Origin: Pseudomonas frederiksbergensis
Lineage (GTDB): Bacteria > Pseudomonadota > Gammaproteobacteria > Pseudomonadales > Pseudomonadaceae
Assembly (NCBI RefSeq): GCF_001874645.1
Contig: NZ_CP017886.1
Span: forward strand, 4,888,501 to 4,952,500
Length of the DNA: 64,000 nucleotides
Reading direction: 5' to 3'
In this document: piece after piece, positions 57,574 through 64,000 of the stretch
How the letters are laid out: every line of letters begins with the position of its first letter
Position numbering within the stretch: the first letter of the stretch is position 1
The notes under the pieces: generated by a model
The model's database searches: none
Told to the model about the DNA's origin: nothing
What the model saw: only the letters and a program-made list of their open reading frames with translations
Made by a program: the position numbers and the translations under genes

Positions 57574-57852
57574 GACGCTGCTCTCTGGTGGACGGTGGGT
57601 TGAACGGTGGTATTTCCGTCAGAACGTGCGGCATCGTGACTGAAAACCAGGCGTTTCTGAAGGCCGTTGCACCGTGCCGGTGCAGGCGATTACCGCGAGA
57701 ACTGCCTTGGCTACTTTTTTATAACTATCTGTCGCATAAAAACAATTTGCATCCTGAGCGCAGCTCTAGACTGCCGGCCACTTCGATAAAAACTAGCCAC
57801 AAGCTACCCATCGAATGCTGCCAATAAGAGTCTCCGCACACAGGAGTTGTAA

Positions 57853-58632
57853 ATGAAGAAGCTAGTGATGTTCGGTGCTCTGGCACTGTCCGTGTTGTCC
57901 CTGTCGGCCGTGGCCGAAGACGCCAAACCGATCCGTCTGGGGATCGAAGCCGGCTACCCGCCGTTCTCGTTCAAGACGCCTGAAGGCAAACTCAGCGGTT
58001 TTGACGTGGACATAGGCGACGCGCTGTGTGAGCAGATGAAAGTCAAATGTACCTGGGTCGAGCAAGAGTTCGATGGCCTGATCCCGGCGCTGAAGGTCAA
58101 GAAAATCGACGCGATCCTGTCGTCCATGACCATCACCGACGACCGCAAGAAGAACGTCGACTTCACGATCAAGTACTACCACACCCCGGCACGCTTCGTG
58201 ATGAAGGAAGGTTCCAACATCAAGGATCCGCTGACCGAGCTCAAGGGCAAGAAAGTCGGTGTACTGCGCGCCAGTACCCACGACCGCTTCGCCACTGAAG
58301 TGCTGGTGCCGGCCGGGATCAACCTGGTGCGCTACGGCTCCCAGCAAGAAGCCAACCTGGACATGACTTCCGGCCGCCTCGACGCGATGCTGGCTGACTC
58401 GGTCAACCTCGACGACGGCTTCCTGAAAACCGACGCCGGCAAAGGCTTCGCATTCGTTGGCCCGGAATACGAAGACGCCAAATACTTTGGCGGTGGCGCC
58501 GGGATTGCGGTGCGCAAAGGCGATAAAGAGCTGACAGACAAGTTCAACACCGCCATCAACGAAATCCGCGCCAACGGCAAGTACAAGCAAGTGCAGGACA
58601 AATACTTCAAGTTCGACGTTTACGGCAAGTAA
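57853..58632 (+). CDS. Basic-amino-acid ABC transporter substrate-binding protein
   Basis: 259 residues with a Sec signal peptide cleaved after VAEDA-like text ([20 protein letters not shown]). The SBP_bac_3 domain carries [22 protein letters not shown] and [16 protein letters not shown], closest to lysine/arginine/ornithine-binding ArgT/AotJ. No permease or ATPase gene is nearby, so it must use a distant transporter or serve as a sensor. Followed by a strong terminator. Confidence 0.88.
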   Translation: MKKLVMFGALALSVLSLSAVAEDAKPIRLGIEAGYPPFSFKTPEGKLSGFDVDIGDALCEQMKVKCTWVEQEFDGLIPALKVKKIDAILSSMTITDDRKKNVDFTIKYYHTPARFVMKEGSNIKDPLTELKGKKVGVLRASTHDRFATEVLVPAGINLVRYGSQQEANLDMTSGRLDAMLADSVNLDDGFLKTDAGKGFAFVGPEYEDAKYFGGGAGIAVRKGDKELTDKFNTAINEIRANGKYKQVQDKYFKFDVYGK

Positions 58633-58645
58633 TTTCACCGTTCAA

Positions 58646-58684
58646 AAAGGTGGCTACCGTTAACGCGGTGGCCACCTTTTTTTG
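58646..58684 (+). terminator. Terminator after the substrate-binding protein gene
   Basis: AAGGTGGC(TA)CCG and CGGTGGCCACCTT pair; seven T follow. Confidence 0.85.
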
Positions 58685-58719
58685 CGTCCATATGAATCAC
58701 CCTGCCTGACACATTTTCT

Positions 58720-58782
58720 GTAGGAGCTGCCGCAGGCTGCGATCTATTTAGATTTAAGATCGCAGCCTGCGGCAGCTCCTAC
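58720..58782. repeat. REP pair
   Basis: GTAGGAGCTGCCGCAGGCTG and its reverse complement separated by about 20 bp (ATCTATTTAGATTTAAGAT). A near-perfect REPIN. Confidence 0.9.
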
Positions 58783-58805
58783 GAGGTTCAACACAGGAGC
58801 CAGCC

Positions 58806-59918
58806 ATGCAACGTATCGATCATCAACTGCCCTGGAGCCACCTCGGCACCGAGCGCAGCCTCAGTGTGTTTCGTTTTGGCGCGGGCTCGCGCAAGGTCTA
58901 CATTCAGGCCAGCCTGCACGCTGATGAACTGCCGGGCATGCGCACGGCCTGGGAGCTGAAAAAGCGTCTCACCGAACTCGAAGCCCAAGGCCAGCTCAAC
59001 GGCGTTATCGAATTGGTGCCGGTGGCCAACCCGATTGGCCTGGACCAGCATCTGCAAAGCGCCCACATGGGCCGTTTCGAACTGGGCAGCGGGAAGAATT
59101 TCAACCGGGCGTTCTACGAACTCAGCGGCCCGGTGGGTGAGTTGATCGGTTCGCAGTTGGGCAGCGACGCTGATGCCAACATTGCGCTGATCCGTCAGAC
59201 CATGGGCCAGGTCCTCGACCAGTTGCCGGCACCGGCTTCACAGCTGGAAGCCCTGCATCGGTTGTTGCTGCGTCACGCCTGTGACGCCGACATCACTCTG
59301 GATCTGCATTGCGATTTCGAGGCCGCTATCCATATCTATGCGCTGCCGCAACACTGGCCGCAGTGGCAGTCTCTGGCGGCGCGGTTGAAGGCGGGAGTTG
59401 CGTTGTTGTGCGAAGACTCGGGTGGCAGTTCGTTCGATGAGTCTTGTTCGTCGCCGTGGTTACGGTTGGCCAAGGCGTTTCCAGAGGCGGCGATTCCACC
59501 GGCCAACCTGGCGACGACGCTGGAGTTGGGGAGCATGGGCGACACGCGGGTCGATCAGGCTCAGGCCAATTGCGAGGCGATTCTTGGGTTTCTGGCAGAG
59601 CAGGGTTTTATTGCCGGTGAGTGGCCACAAGCGCCAAGTGAGTGCTGTGAGGGGATGCCGCTCGAGGGGACGGAGTATCTGTTTGCACCGCATCACGGGG
59701 TGGTGAGTTTTCTGCGTGAGGCGGGTGAGTGGGTCGAGAAGGGCGATGCGTTGTTTGAGGTGGTCGACCCGCTGAGTGATCGGGTGACGGTGGTGTGTGC
59801 CGGGACCAGTGGGGTGTTGTTTGCGCTGGACCGCGGGCGGTATACGCAGCCGGGAATCTGGCAGGCGAAGGTAGCAGGAAGGGAGGCGATTCGGGTTGGG
59901 AAGTTGGTCAACGATTGA
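58806..59918 (+). CDS. Succinylglutamate desuccinylase/aspartoacylase family hydrolase
   Basis: 370 residues, ATG preceded by ACAGGAG. Zinc ligands are in SLHADELPGMR and DLHCDFEAAIH, and ATTLELGSMGD fits the catalytic Glu region. The C-terminal beta domain has FLREAGEWVEKGDALFEV. AstE in arginine catabolism belongs to this family, but no other ast genes are near. It follows the basic amino-acid binding protein, so a link with arginine or ornithine derivatives is plausible. Confidence 0.85.
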   Translation: MQRIDHQLPWSHLGTERSLSVFRFGAGSRKVYIQASLHADELPGMRTAWELKKRLTELEAQGQLNGVIELVPVANPIGLDQHLQSAHMGRFELGSGKNFNRAFYELSGPVGELIGSQLGSDADANIALIRQTMGQVLDQLPAPASQLEALHRLLLRHACDADITLDLHCDFEAAIHIYALPQHWPQWQSLAARLKAGVALLCEDSGGSSFDESCSSPWLRLAKAFPEAAIPPANLATTLELGSMGDTRVDQAQANCEAILGFLAEQGFIAGEWPQAPSECCEGMPLEGTEYLFAPHHGVVSFLREAGEWVEKGDALFEVVDPLSDRVTVVCAGTSGVLFALDRGRYTQPGIWQAKVAGREAIRVGKLVND

Positions 59919-60358
59919 GTCTGGTCTGGCAGACCCATCTCCTGTGGGAGCTGGCTTGCCTGCGATGGCGGCCTGACAGCCGACCAATTTCTCGTAGGAG
60001 TACATATCCGTTTCTGCGGTAACAACGGCTTACGGTTCCGCTCTTACAGCGTGTCACTTTGGCAAACGCCCCAAAGTAACCAAAGGTCTCGTCCCAAGCG
60101 TACGGCACCTCGCTCCGGCCTTCCGAAGGGGCGGGTGGAGCAAGATCAAAAGCTGCAGGCGAGCTAACGCTCGGCCTGTTGAGTGGTGGGGCGCGCCACT
60201 TCATTGTGGGTGGGTGATATCTGTAGGAGCTGCCGCAGGCTGCGATCTTTTGATCTTGGAGGTCTGACAGCCGGCCTGAGTGGTTGGGTTCGGTTTTTTG
60301 GAGCGCTGCTTGTGATGTTAGGCTTTGACGCGTATTCGCCGTATTTCTAGGAAGGTCC
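59919..60358. other. Repeat-rich intergenic region
   Basis: 440 bp without a credible gene. It holds a REP variant (59942-59999), a block at about 60020-60215 of the kind repeated in Pseudomonas genomes (CACTTTGGCAAACGCCCCAA is a typical phrase), and a single REP (60221-60257). Confidence 0.6.
60221..60257. repeat. Single REP sequence
   Basis: GTAGGAGCTGCCGCAGGCTG followed by CGATCTTTTGATCTT; no opposing arm nearby. Confidence 0.8.
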
Positions 60359-61069
60359 ATGTTCCGGTTTTTTGCTGTGTTGATGTTGATGGTGTCTTCG
60401 GTTGCCCAGGCGGCGCTCAACGATGATTTGCCGTTGCCGTACCTTGAGCAATCCAATCCTGATTCGCGCAATCAGCCGTTGGTGATTTTTCTCCACGGTT
60501 CCGGCAGTAACGAAGAGGACCTGTTCGATATCAAGGATGAGTTGCCAGCGTCTTACACCTACCTGTCGGTGCGGGCGCCGCAGGCGGTGGAGGAAGGCAG
60601 TTATCAGTGGTTCCGCAAAAAGGGCGAAGGGGCCTACGACGGTGAAACCGAAGACCTGAACGTTAGCGCAGGGTTGATCCGCGACTTCGTGGCACAGGCG
60701 GCGAAGAAGTATCACACCGAGGCCGATAAGGTGTTTCTGGTGGGGTTCAGCCAGGGCGCGATCATGTCGTATGAAGTCGCCTTGCGTCATCCCGAGGCGG
60801 TGCGCGGGATTGCAGCGTTGAGTGGCAAGGTTCTGCCGGTGTTGAGATCGCAGCTCAAGGCCGACAAGGCGCTTGCGCCGCTGGCGATTTTCATCGGTCA
60901 CGGGACGGCCGACCTGAAACTGCCCTACAGCGATGGCAGCGAGGCCAACAGCCTGTTGCAGAGCATTGCGCTCACGCCTGAATTTCATGCTTATCCGGGC
61001 ATCGGCCACACCATCAGTGCGACCGAAATGCACGACTTGAACGCCTGGCTGCTGCGGGTCAATCAATAG
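60359..61069 (+). CDS. Secreted carboxylesterase / phospholipase-like alpha/beta hydrolase
   Basis: 236 residues with a signal peptide (MFRFFAVLMLMVSSVAQAAL). The alpha/beta-hydrolase core has VIFLHGSGSNEEDL as oxyanion region, nucleophile in LVGFSQGAIM, Asp in GHGTADLKLP and His in GIGHTISATEM. It belongs to the phospholipase/carboxylesterase (YpfH/EstB-like) family. Substrate unknown; periplasmic location inferred. Confidence 0.88.
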   Translation: MFRFFAVLMLMVSSVAQAALNDDLPLPYLEQSNPDSRNQPLVIFLHGSGSNEEDLFDIKDELPASYTYLSVRAPQAVEEGSYQWFRKKGEGAYDGETEDLNVSAGLIRDFVAQAAKKYHTEADKVFLVGFSQGAIMSYEVALRHPEAVRGIAALSGKVLPVLRSQLKADKALAPLAIFIGHGTADLKLPYSDGSEANSLLQSIALTPEFHAYPGIGHTISATEMHDLNAWLLRVNQ

Positions 61070-61078
61070 CCTAGGGGC

Positions 61079-61657
61079 TTATTTATCGCCAAGGATCTGA
61101 TTGACCAGTGCCGCATGCCCGGCCTTGTCGTCGGCGCGGGAGATGATCTGGATCAGCATCATGCGCGTACCGGAGCCGGCCAGCAGGCTGGTGTCGAGCG
61201 TCAGACCACCGCCCTGAGTGGCGGTGCTGTCGATCTGGCGCAGGCCAAGGCCTTTGACGGTCAGGCTTTTTTCACTTTGCTTGTTGAAGTCAGGCAAGGC
61301 TTCGCGTTGCTGAGTGGCGAAACCGGACACTGATTCGTCCAGAAACGCAGCGTCGTTGTCTTTGACGTTCAGGCCATTGGGCAAGGTATTTTCAGCGATG
61401 ATCAGTACGGTTTTGCTCGCCTGATTGGTGTACATGGTGCCCGTCGCGCCAGCAGTGCCCTTGGCGGCGTCGCCACCGGCCAGTGGGTTGGCGATGAAAC
61501 CCTGGGGCAGGGTGAAAGTGAATTTACCGCCCAGCGCCGAGATTTTTTGCGCGGGTGCGGTTTTCGCGGCCGGTTGCTTGGCGGCGTAAACGCTCACGGC
61601 AGCGAAGCTGGTGACCGCTGTCAGGATCAGGACAACGGCTTTTTTACTAAACGACAT
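61079..61657 (-). CDS. Exported protein of unknown function
   Basis: 192 residues with a signal peptide (MSFSKKAVVLILTAVTSFAA, cleaved near VYA) and a GGAGAG ribosome site. The mature protein is mostly beta, with GGKFTFTLPQGFIANPLAGG and LLAGSGTRMMLIQIISR. It resembles DcrB/DUF1795-like proteins in outline only. It converges with the esterase gene (9 bp between stops). Confidence 0.7.
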   Translation of the reverse strand: MSFSKKAVVLILTAVTSFAAVSVYAAKQPAAKTAPAQKISALGGKFTFTLPQGFIANPLAGGDAAKGTAGATGTMYTNQASKTVLIIAENTLPNGLNVKDNDAAFLDESVSGFATQQREALPDFNKQSEKSLTVKGLGLRQIDSTATQGGGLTLDTSLLAGSGTRMMLIQIISRADDKAGHAALVNQILGDK

Positions 61658-61943
61658 GCAAACTCTCCGGGGTAATCGCGCGGTGGCGGCGATCATCCCA
61701 CGGCCAACCTTGATCACTCCAGCGCGATCTTGAGTCAGGGCGCGAGAGGCGACGTGAGGTCATCAGGCCCGCGAGCATGGGCACGCAGATCGCAATCGCA
61801 GATCATGGTTGTGAGTTGCATCGACTACCCTAAGAGGTGAGCGAGGGCCGCCTGTCACGTCGGAACCGGTTTTCCGTGCGGTCATTGCTTCAGGTGCGGC
61901 ATTGGTGCCGCCTCTGGACGACCACACGCATGGAGTCAGATTG

Positions 61944-62111
61944 ATGAAAGCAACGACCTGCGCCTGCCCCAACTGCAACTGCAAACTGGGTGAGCATTCT
62001 ATTGTCCGTCACGGCAAACACTATTGCTGTGAGGGTTGCGCCAAGCATCATGAACACGGCGAAGCCTGCACCTCGACGGGTTGCCAGTGCGCCAAGGGGG
62101 CTCACGGCTGA
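61944..62111 (+). CDS. Bacterial metallothionein (SmtA/PmtA type)
   Basis: 55 residues from MKATTCACPNCNCKLGEHSI, with ten cysteines and several histidines. The spacing CxCxxCxC near the start, YCCEGCAKHHEHGEAC in the middle, and CQCAKG near the end is that of pseudomonad metallothioneins, which bind Zn2+ and Cd2+ in a ZnCys cluster. It is cytosolic. The start is chosen because the Cys motif begins there. Followed by a GTGGAG/CTCCAC hairpin. Confidence 0.92.
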   Translation: MKATTCACPNCNCKLGEHSIVRHGKHYCCEGCAKHHEHGEACTSTGCQCAKGAHG

Positions 62112-62123
62112 AAGCCTCTGCCT

Positions 62124-62152
62124 GAACGTGGAGCCGGTTGTGCTCCACGTTG
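62124..62152 (+). terminator. Hairpin after the metallothionein gene
   Basis: AACGTGGAGC-CGGTTGT-GCTCCACGTT, with no T run. Confidence 0.6.
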
Positions 62153-62227
62153 AATGGACGTGTCAACTGGCGGCAATCGCGGTGCCTCGTTACCATGAGG
62201 CCTTCTCCCTTCTTCACGATCCTGCCC

Positions 62228-63016
62228 ATGGCCCTTGCCGCTCCGCCTGATCTCAGCGACACCGATGTGCCGGTGCAGCCGTTGGCGCGCACCTATCCGC
62301 GCGGCCTGTACATCGAGCCGCACGAGCATGTCTGGGGCCAGTTGCTGTATGCGATGAGCGGGGTCATGTGGGTCGAGACACCTGCCGAAGCATTGGTTGT
62401 ACCGCCGCAACGGGCGGTCTGGTTGCCACCGGGGGTGGTGCATGGGATTCGCGTGGTCTCGGACTTGCAGATGCGCAATATCTACCTGCGTCCCGCGTTG
62501 GCTGCGACGCTGGACAGCAGCGTTCAGGTGATCGAGGTCGGCGGTTTGCTGCGCGAGTTGATTCTCGGGTTGGTGGAGCAGGGTGACAACGGACCGGCGG
62601 AGTACTACGAGGCGCTGGTGGGGCTGGCCTTGCTGGAGCTGAAACGGGCGAAACGTTCGCTGTTGAAGATTCCCATGCCAGACACCTGCGAGCGGCGGCT
62701 GGTCAATCTCTGCCAAGCGGTCATGGCCGCACCGTCGCTGGACATCCCCTTTGAACAGCACGCCGAAAATGCCGGCGCCAGCGTGCGCACGCTGGCGCGG
62801 TTGTTCAAGGATGGATTGGGCATGGGCTTTGCCGAGTGGCGGCGTCAAGTGCAATTGGCGATGGCGGTCGCCGAGCTGATCCAGGGCGTGCCGGTCAGCA
62901 CAATCGCCCGCGAATTGGGCTATTCGCCCAGCAGTTTCAGCGACATGTTTCGCCGCGAGCTGGGTGTTCCACCCTCGCAGTTCGCCCGCGAAGGCGATTT
63001 CAGCTCAGCACCGTAG
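62228..63016 (+). CDS. AraC-family regulator with N-terminal cupin
   Basis: 262 residues from MALAAPPDLSDTDVPVQPLA; an ATG 11 codons upstream (62195) is an alternative. The cupin ligand domain (about 15-95) has IEPHEHVWGQLLYAMSG and PPQRAVWLPPGVVHGI. The AraC domain ends with IARELGYSPSSFSDMFRREL. Ligand and targets are unknown. Confidence 0.85.
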   Translation: MALAAPPDLSDTDVPVQPLARTYPRGLYIEPHEHVWGQLLYAMSGVMWVETPAEALVVPPQRAVWLPPGVVHGIRVVSDLQMRNIYLRPALAATLDSSVQVIEVGGLLRELILGLVEQGDNGPAEYYEALVGLALLELKRAKRSLLKIPMPDTCERRLVNLCQAVMAAPSLDIPFEQHAENAGASVRTLARLFKDGLGMGFAEWRRQVQLAMAVAELIQGVPVSTIARELGYSPSSFSDMFRRELGVPPSQFAREGDFSSAP

Positions 63017-63109
63017 CAGGGCATTTGTCCGAAATCCTGAAGTACTTGGCCGATTGCTTTAGCGACGACTCTCTAGACTCTGCGCATACCCCATTGCACG
63101 GAGTTCAGC

Positions 63110-63283
63110 ATGAACTACCTTATTTCATTGGCTATTGGTCTTGGCGTCGGCCTGCTCTACGGCGCGCTGGACTTTCGCTCGCCCGCGCCACCGGCTATTG
63201 CGTTGGTGGGGTTGCTGGGCATGTTGGCCGGCGAACAGCTGTGGCCGATGGGGCGGCAGCTGGTGGCTGGCTGGATCTCCTGA
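63110..63283 (+). CDS. XapX-domain small membrane protein
   Basis: 57 residues beginning MNYLISLAIGLGVGLLYGAL after CGGAG 8 bp upstream. Two membrane helices with RSPAPPAIALVGLLGMLAGE between them match the XapX family. The function is unknown; the gene is 30 bp upstream of the alcohol-dehydrogenase-like gene and may share its transcript. Confidence 0.8.
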   Translation: MNYLISLAIGLGVGLLYGALDFRSPAPPAIALVGLLGMLAGEQLWPMGRQLVAGWIS

Positions 63284-63313
63284 AATCCCTTCATTTGTCA
63301 GATGGAAGTTCCC

Positions 63314-64000
63314 ATGAAAGCACTGCAATTCGATAAAACCGGTGATCTGGCAGCTCTGCGTTACGTTGAGGTGCCGACCCCGGTTCCGGGTGCCAACGAG
63401 GTGTTGGTAGAGATCAAGGCTGCGGGCCTGAATCCCAGCGATGTGAAGAACGTGCTCGGACGTTTTCCCTACACCACGCTGCCACGGATTCCCGGCCGCG
63501 ACTTCGCCGGCGTGGTGATTGAAGGGCCGCAGGCGCTGATCGGTCAGGAAGTCTGGGGCACGGGCCGTGAGTTGGGCTTTTTCGCCGATGGCTCCCATGC
63601 GCAATACGTGAAGCTGCCGGCCAAGGGTGTCGCCCTCAAACCGACGCATTTGAGCTTTGCCCAGGCTGCCAGCCTTGGTGTGCCTTACACCACGGCGTGG
63701 GATGCGCTGGAGCGCAGCCTGGTGACCGCGCAAACCCGTCTACTGGTGATTGGTGGTGGCGCAGTGGGTAGCGCGGCGCTGGCGCTGGCGAAAATTCGCG
63801 GTGCCCAGGTGTTGGCGGCGGCGCGACGTCCCGAGCAGGTCAAGGCCTTGCAGGCCCAGGGCTTTAACACGATTCAACTGGAAACCCCGGAAGCGTTGGG
63901 CGCTCAGGTCAATGCGATTTTCACGGGCGGTGCCGATGTAATTTTCGACACCACCGGTTTCTGGCTGCCGGCGGCGGTAGCGGCGTTGGCCACCTTCGGC
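63314..64000 (+). CDS. Zinc-less alcohol dehydrogenase / quinone oxidoreductase family (3' end outside window)
   Basis: The open frame from ATG 63314 to the right edge gives 229 residues. The GroES-like domain has NPSDVKNVLGRFPYTTLPRI and GRDFAGVV; the NADP-binding fold has LLVIGGGAVGSAALALAK, a variant of the usual AxxGxxG. Catalytic-zinc Cys and structural-zinc cysteines are absent, which places it with quinone/enone oxidoreductases. Ribosome site TGGAAG upstream. Confidence 0.85.
   Translation, partial: MKALQFDKTGDLAALRYVEVPTPVPGANEVLVEIKAAGLNPSDVKNVLGRFPYTTLPRIPGRDFAGVVIEGPQALIGQEVWGTGRELGFFADGSHAQYVKLPAKGVALKPTHLSFAQAASLGVPYTTAWDALERSLVTAQTRLLVIGGGAVGSAALALAKIRGAQVLAAARRPEQVKALQAQGFNTIQLETPEALGAQVNAIFTGGADVIFDTTGFWLPAAVAALATFG

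Noticed and set aside
59908..60471. 187-codon minus-strand frame over the repeat block and the start of the esterase gene
   Set aside because: It consists of REP and repeat sequence translated antisense and overlaps a signal peptide-coding gene; such frames are commonly over-annotated in Pseudomonas.

Overview
The window is chromosomal DNA of a Pseudomonas, most likely of the P. fluorescens group. I infer this from the order tRNA-Arg/His/Leu - tig - clpP - clpX - lon - hupB - tRNA-Asp - ppiD, from the leucine-catabolic liu genes, from PrrF- and CrcY-type small RNAs, from many REP elements with the core GTAGGAGCTGCCGCAGGCTGCGATC, and from GC-rich codon use throughout. I see no prophage, intact insertion sequence, CRISPR array or integrative element. 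Most of it is core genome with small accessory pieces.

Layout. 1-3000: a PepSY membrane protein and a DUF2271 protein, divergent from an OmpR-type two-component system. 3000-9800: DUF1993 protein, SstT transporter, MFS transporter, NhaR-like regulator, a small lipoprotein, TerC, and a degenerate C39-peptidase lipoprotein. 9800-22700: pbpG, folD, a tRNA cluster, then the protein-quality-control block (trigger factor, ClpP, ClpX, Lon, HU, PpiD) and a DUF2242 lipoprotein. 22900-28450: a tiny acidic ORF, an AraC regulator with a cysteine-free nitrilase homologue, fadH, and a PLP deaminase-family enzyme. 28400-34100: cytochrome b561, the phnW-phnX 2-aminoethylphosphonate genes with a LysR regulator, and an orphan VgrG. 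34300-41300: YebC-like protein, LRR-kinase, a decayed ZapE/AFG1 gene, an ECF sigma/anti-sigma pair divergent from a catalase-like peroxidase and cytochrome b, and an M14 carboxypeptidase. 41500-43100: PrrF sRNA, DUF6124 protein, an S24 repressor lacking its nucleophile, and a MITE-like repeat. 43150-52700: the liu leucine/isovalerate genes in two blocks with an acyl-CoA ligase and CrcY sRNA between them. 52800-64000: LysR/acyl-CoA dehydrogenase, GlxA-type regulator/rhodanese, glutamine amidotransferase, a solute-binding protein and an AstE-like hydrolase, an esterase, metallothionein, an AraC regulator, an XapX protein and a zinc-less alcohol-dehydrogenase-family gene cut by the right edge.

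Regulatory logic that can be read from the DNA: sigma-32-like promoters precede clpX and lon; a matched pair of GGAATAA-N14-CGTC promoters faces outward from the sigma/peroxidase intergenic region; three near-identical palindromes based on TTACGTTAACGTAA link liuR, liuA and the acyl-CoA ligase; a Fur box sits on the PrrF promoter; and a sigma-54 promoter plus a TGTTAC/GTAACA pair precedes the CrcY-type RNA.

The most unusual items are three enzyme-family proteins that have lost catalytic residues (C39 peptidase, nitrilase, S24 repressor), the orphan short VgrG with an unrecognised C-terminal domain, and the LRR-protein kinase. No computation was run; promoter, RNA-end and start-codon positions are read by eye.
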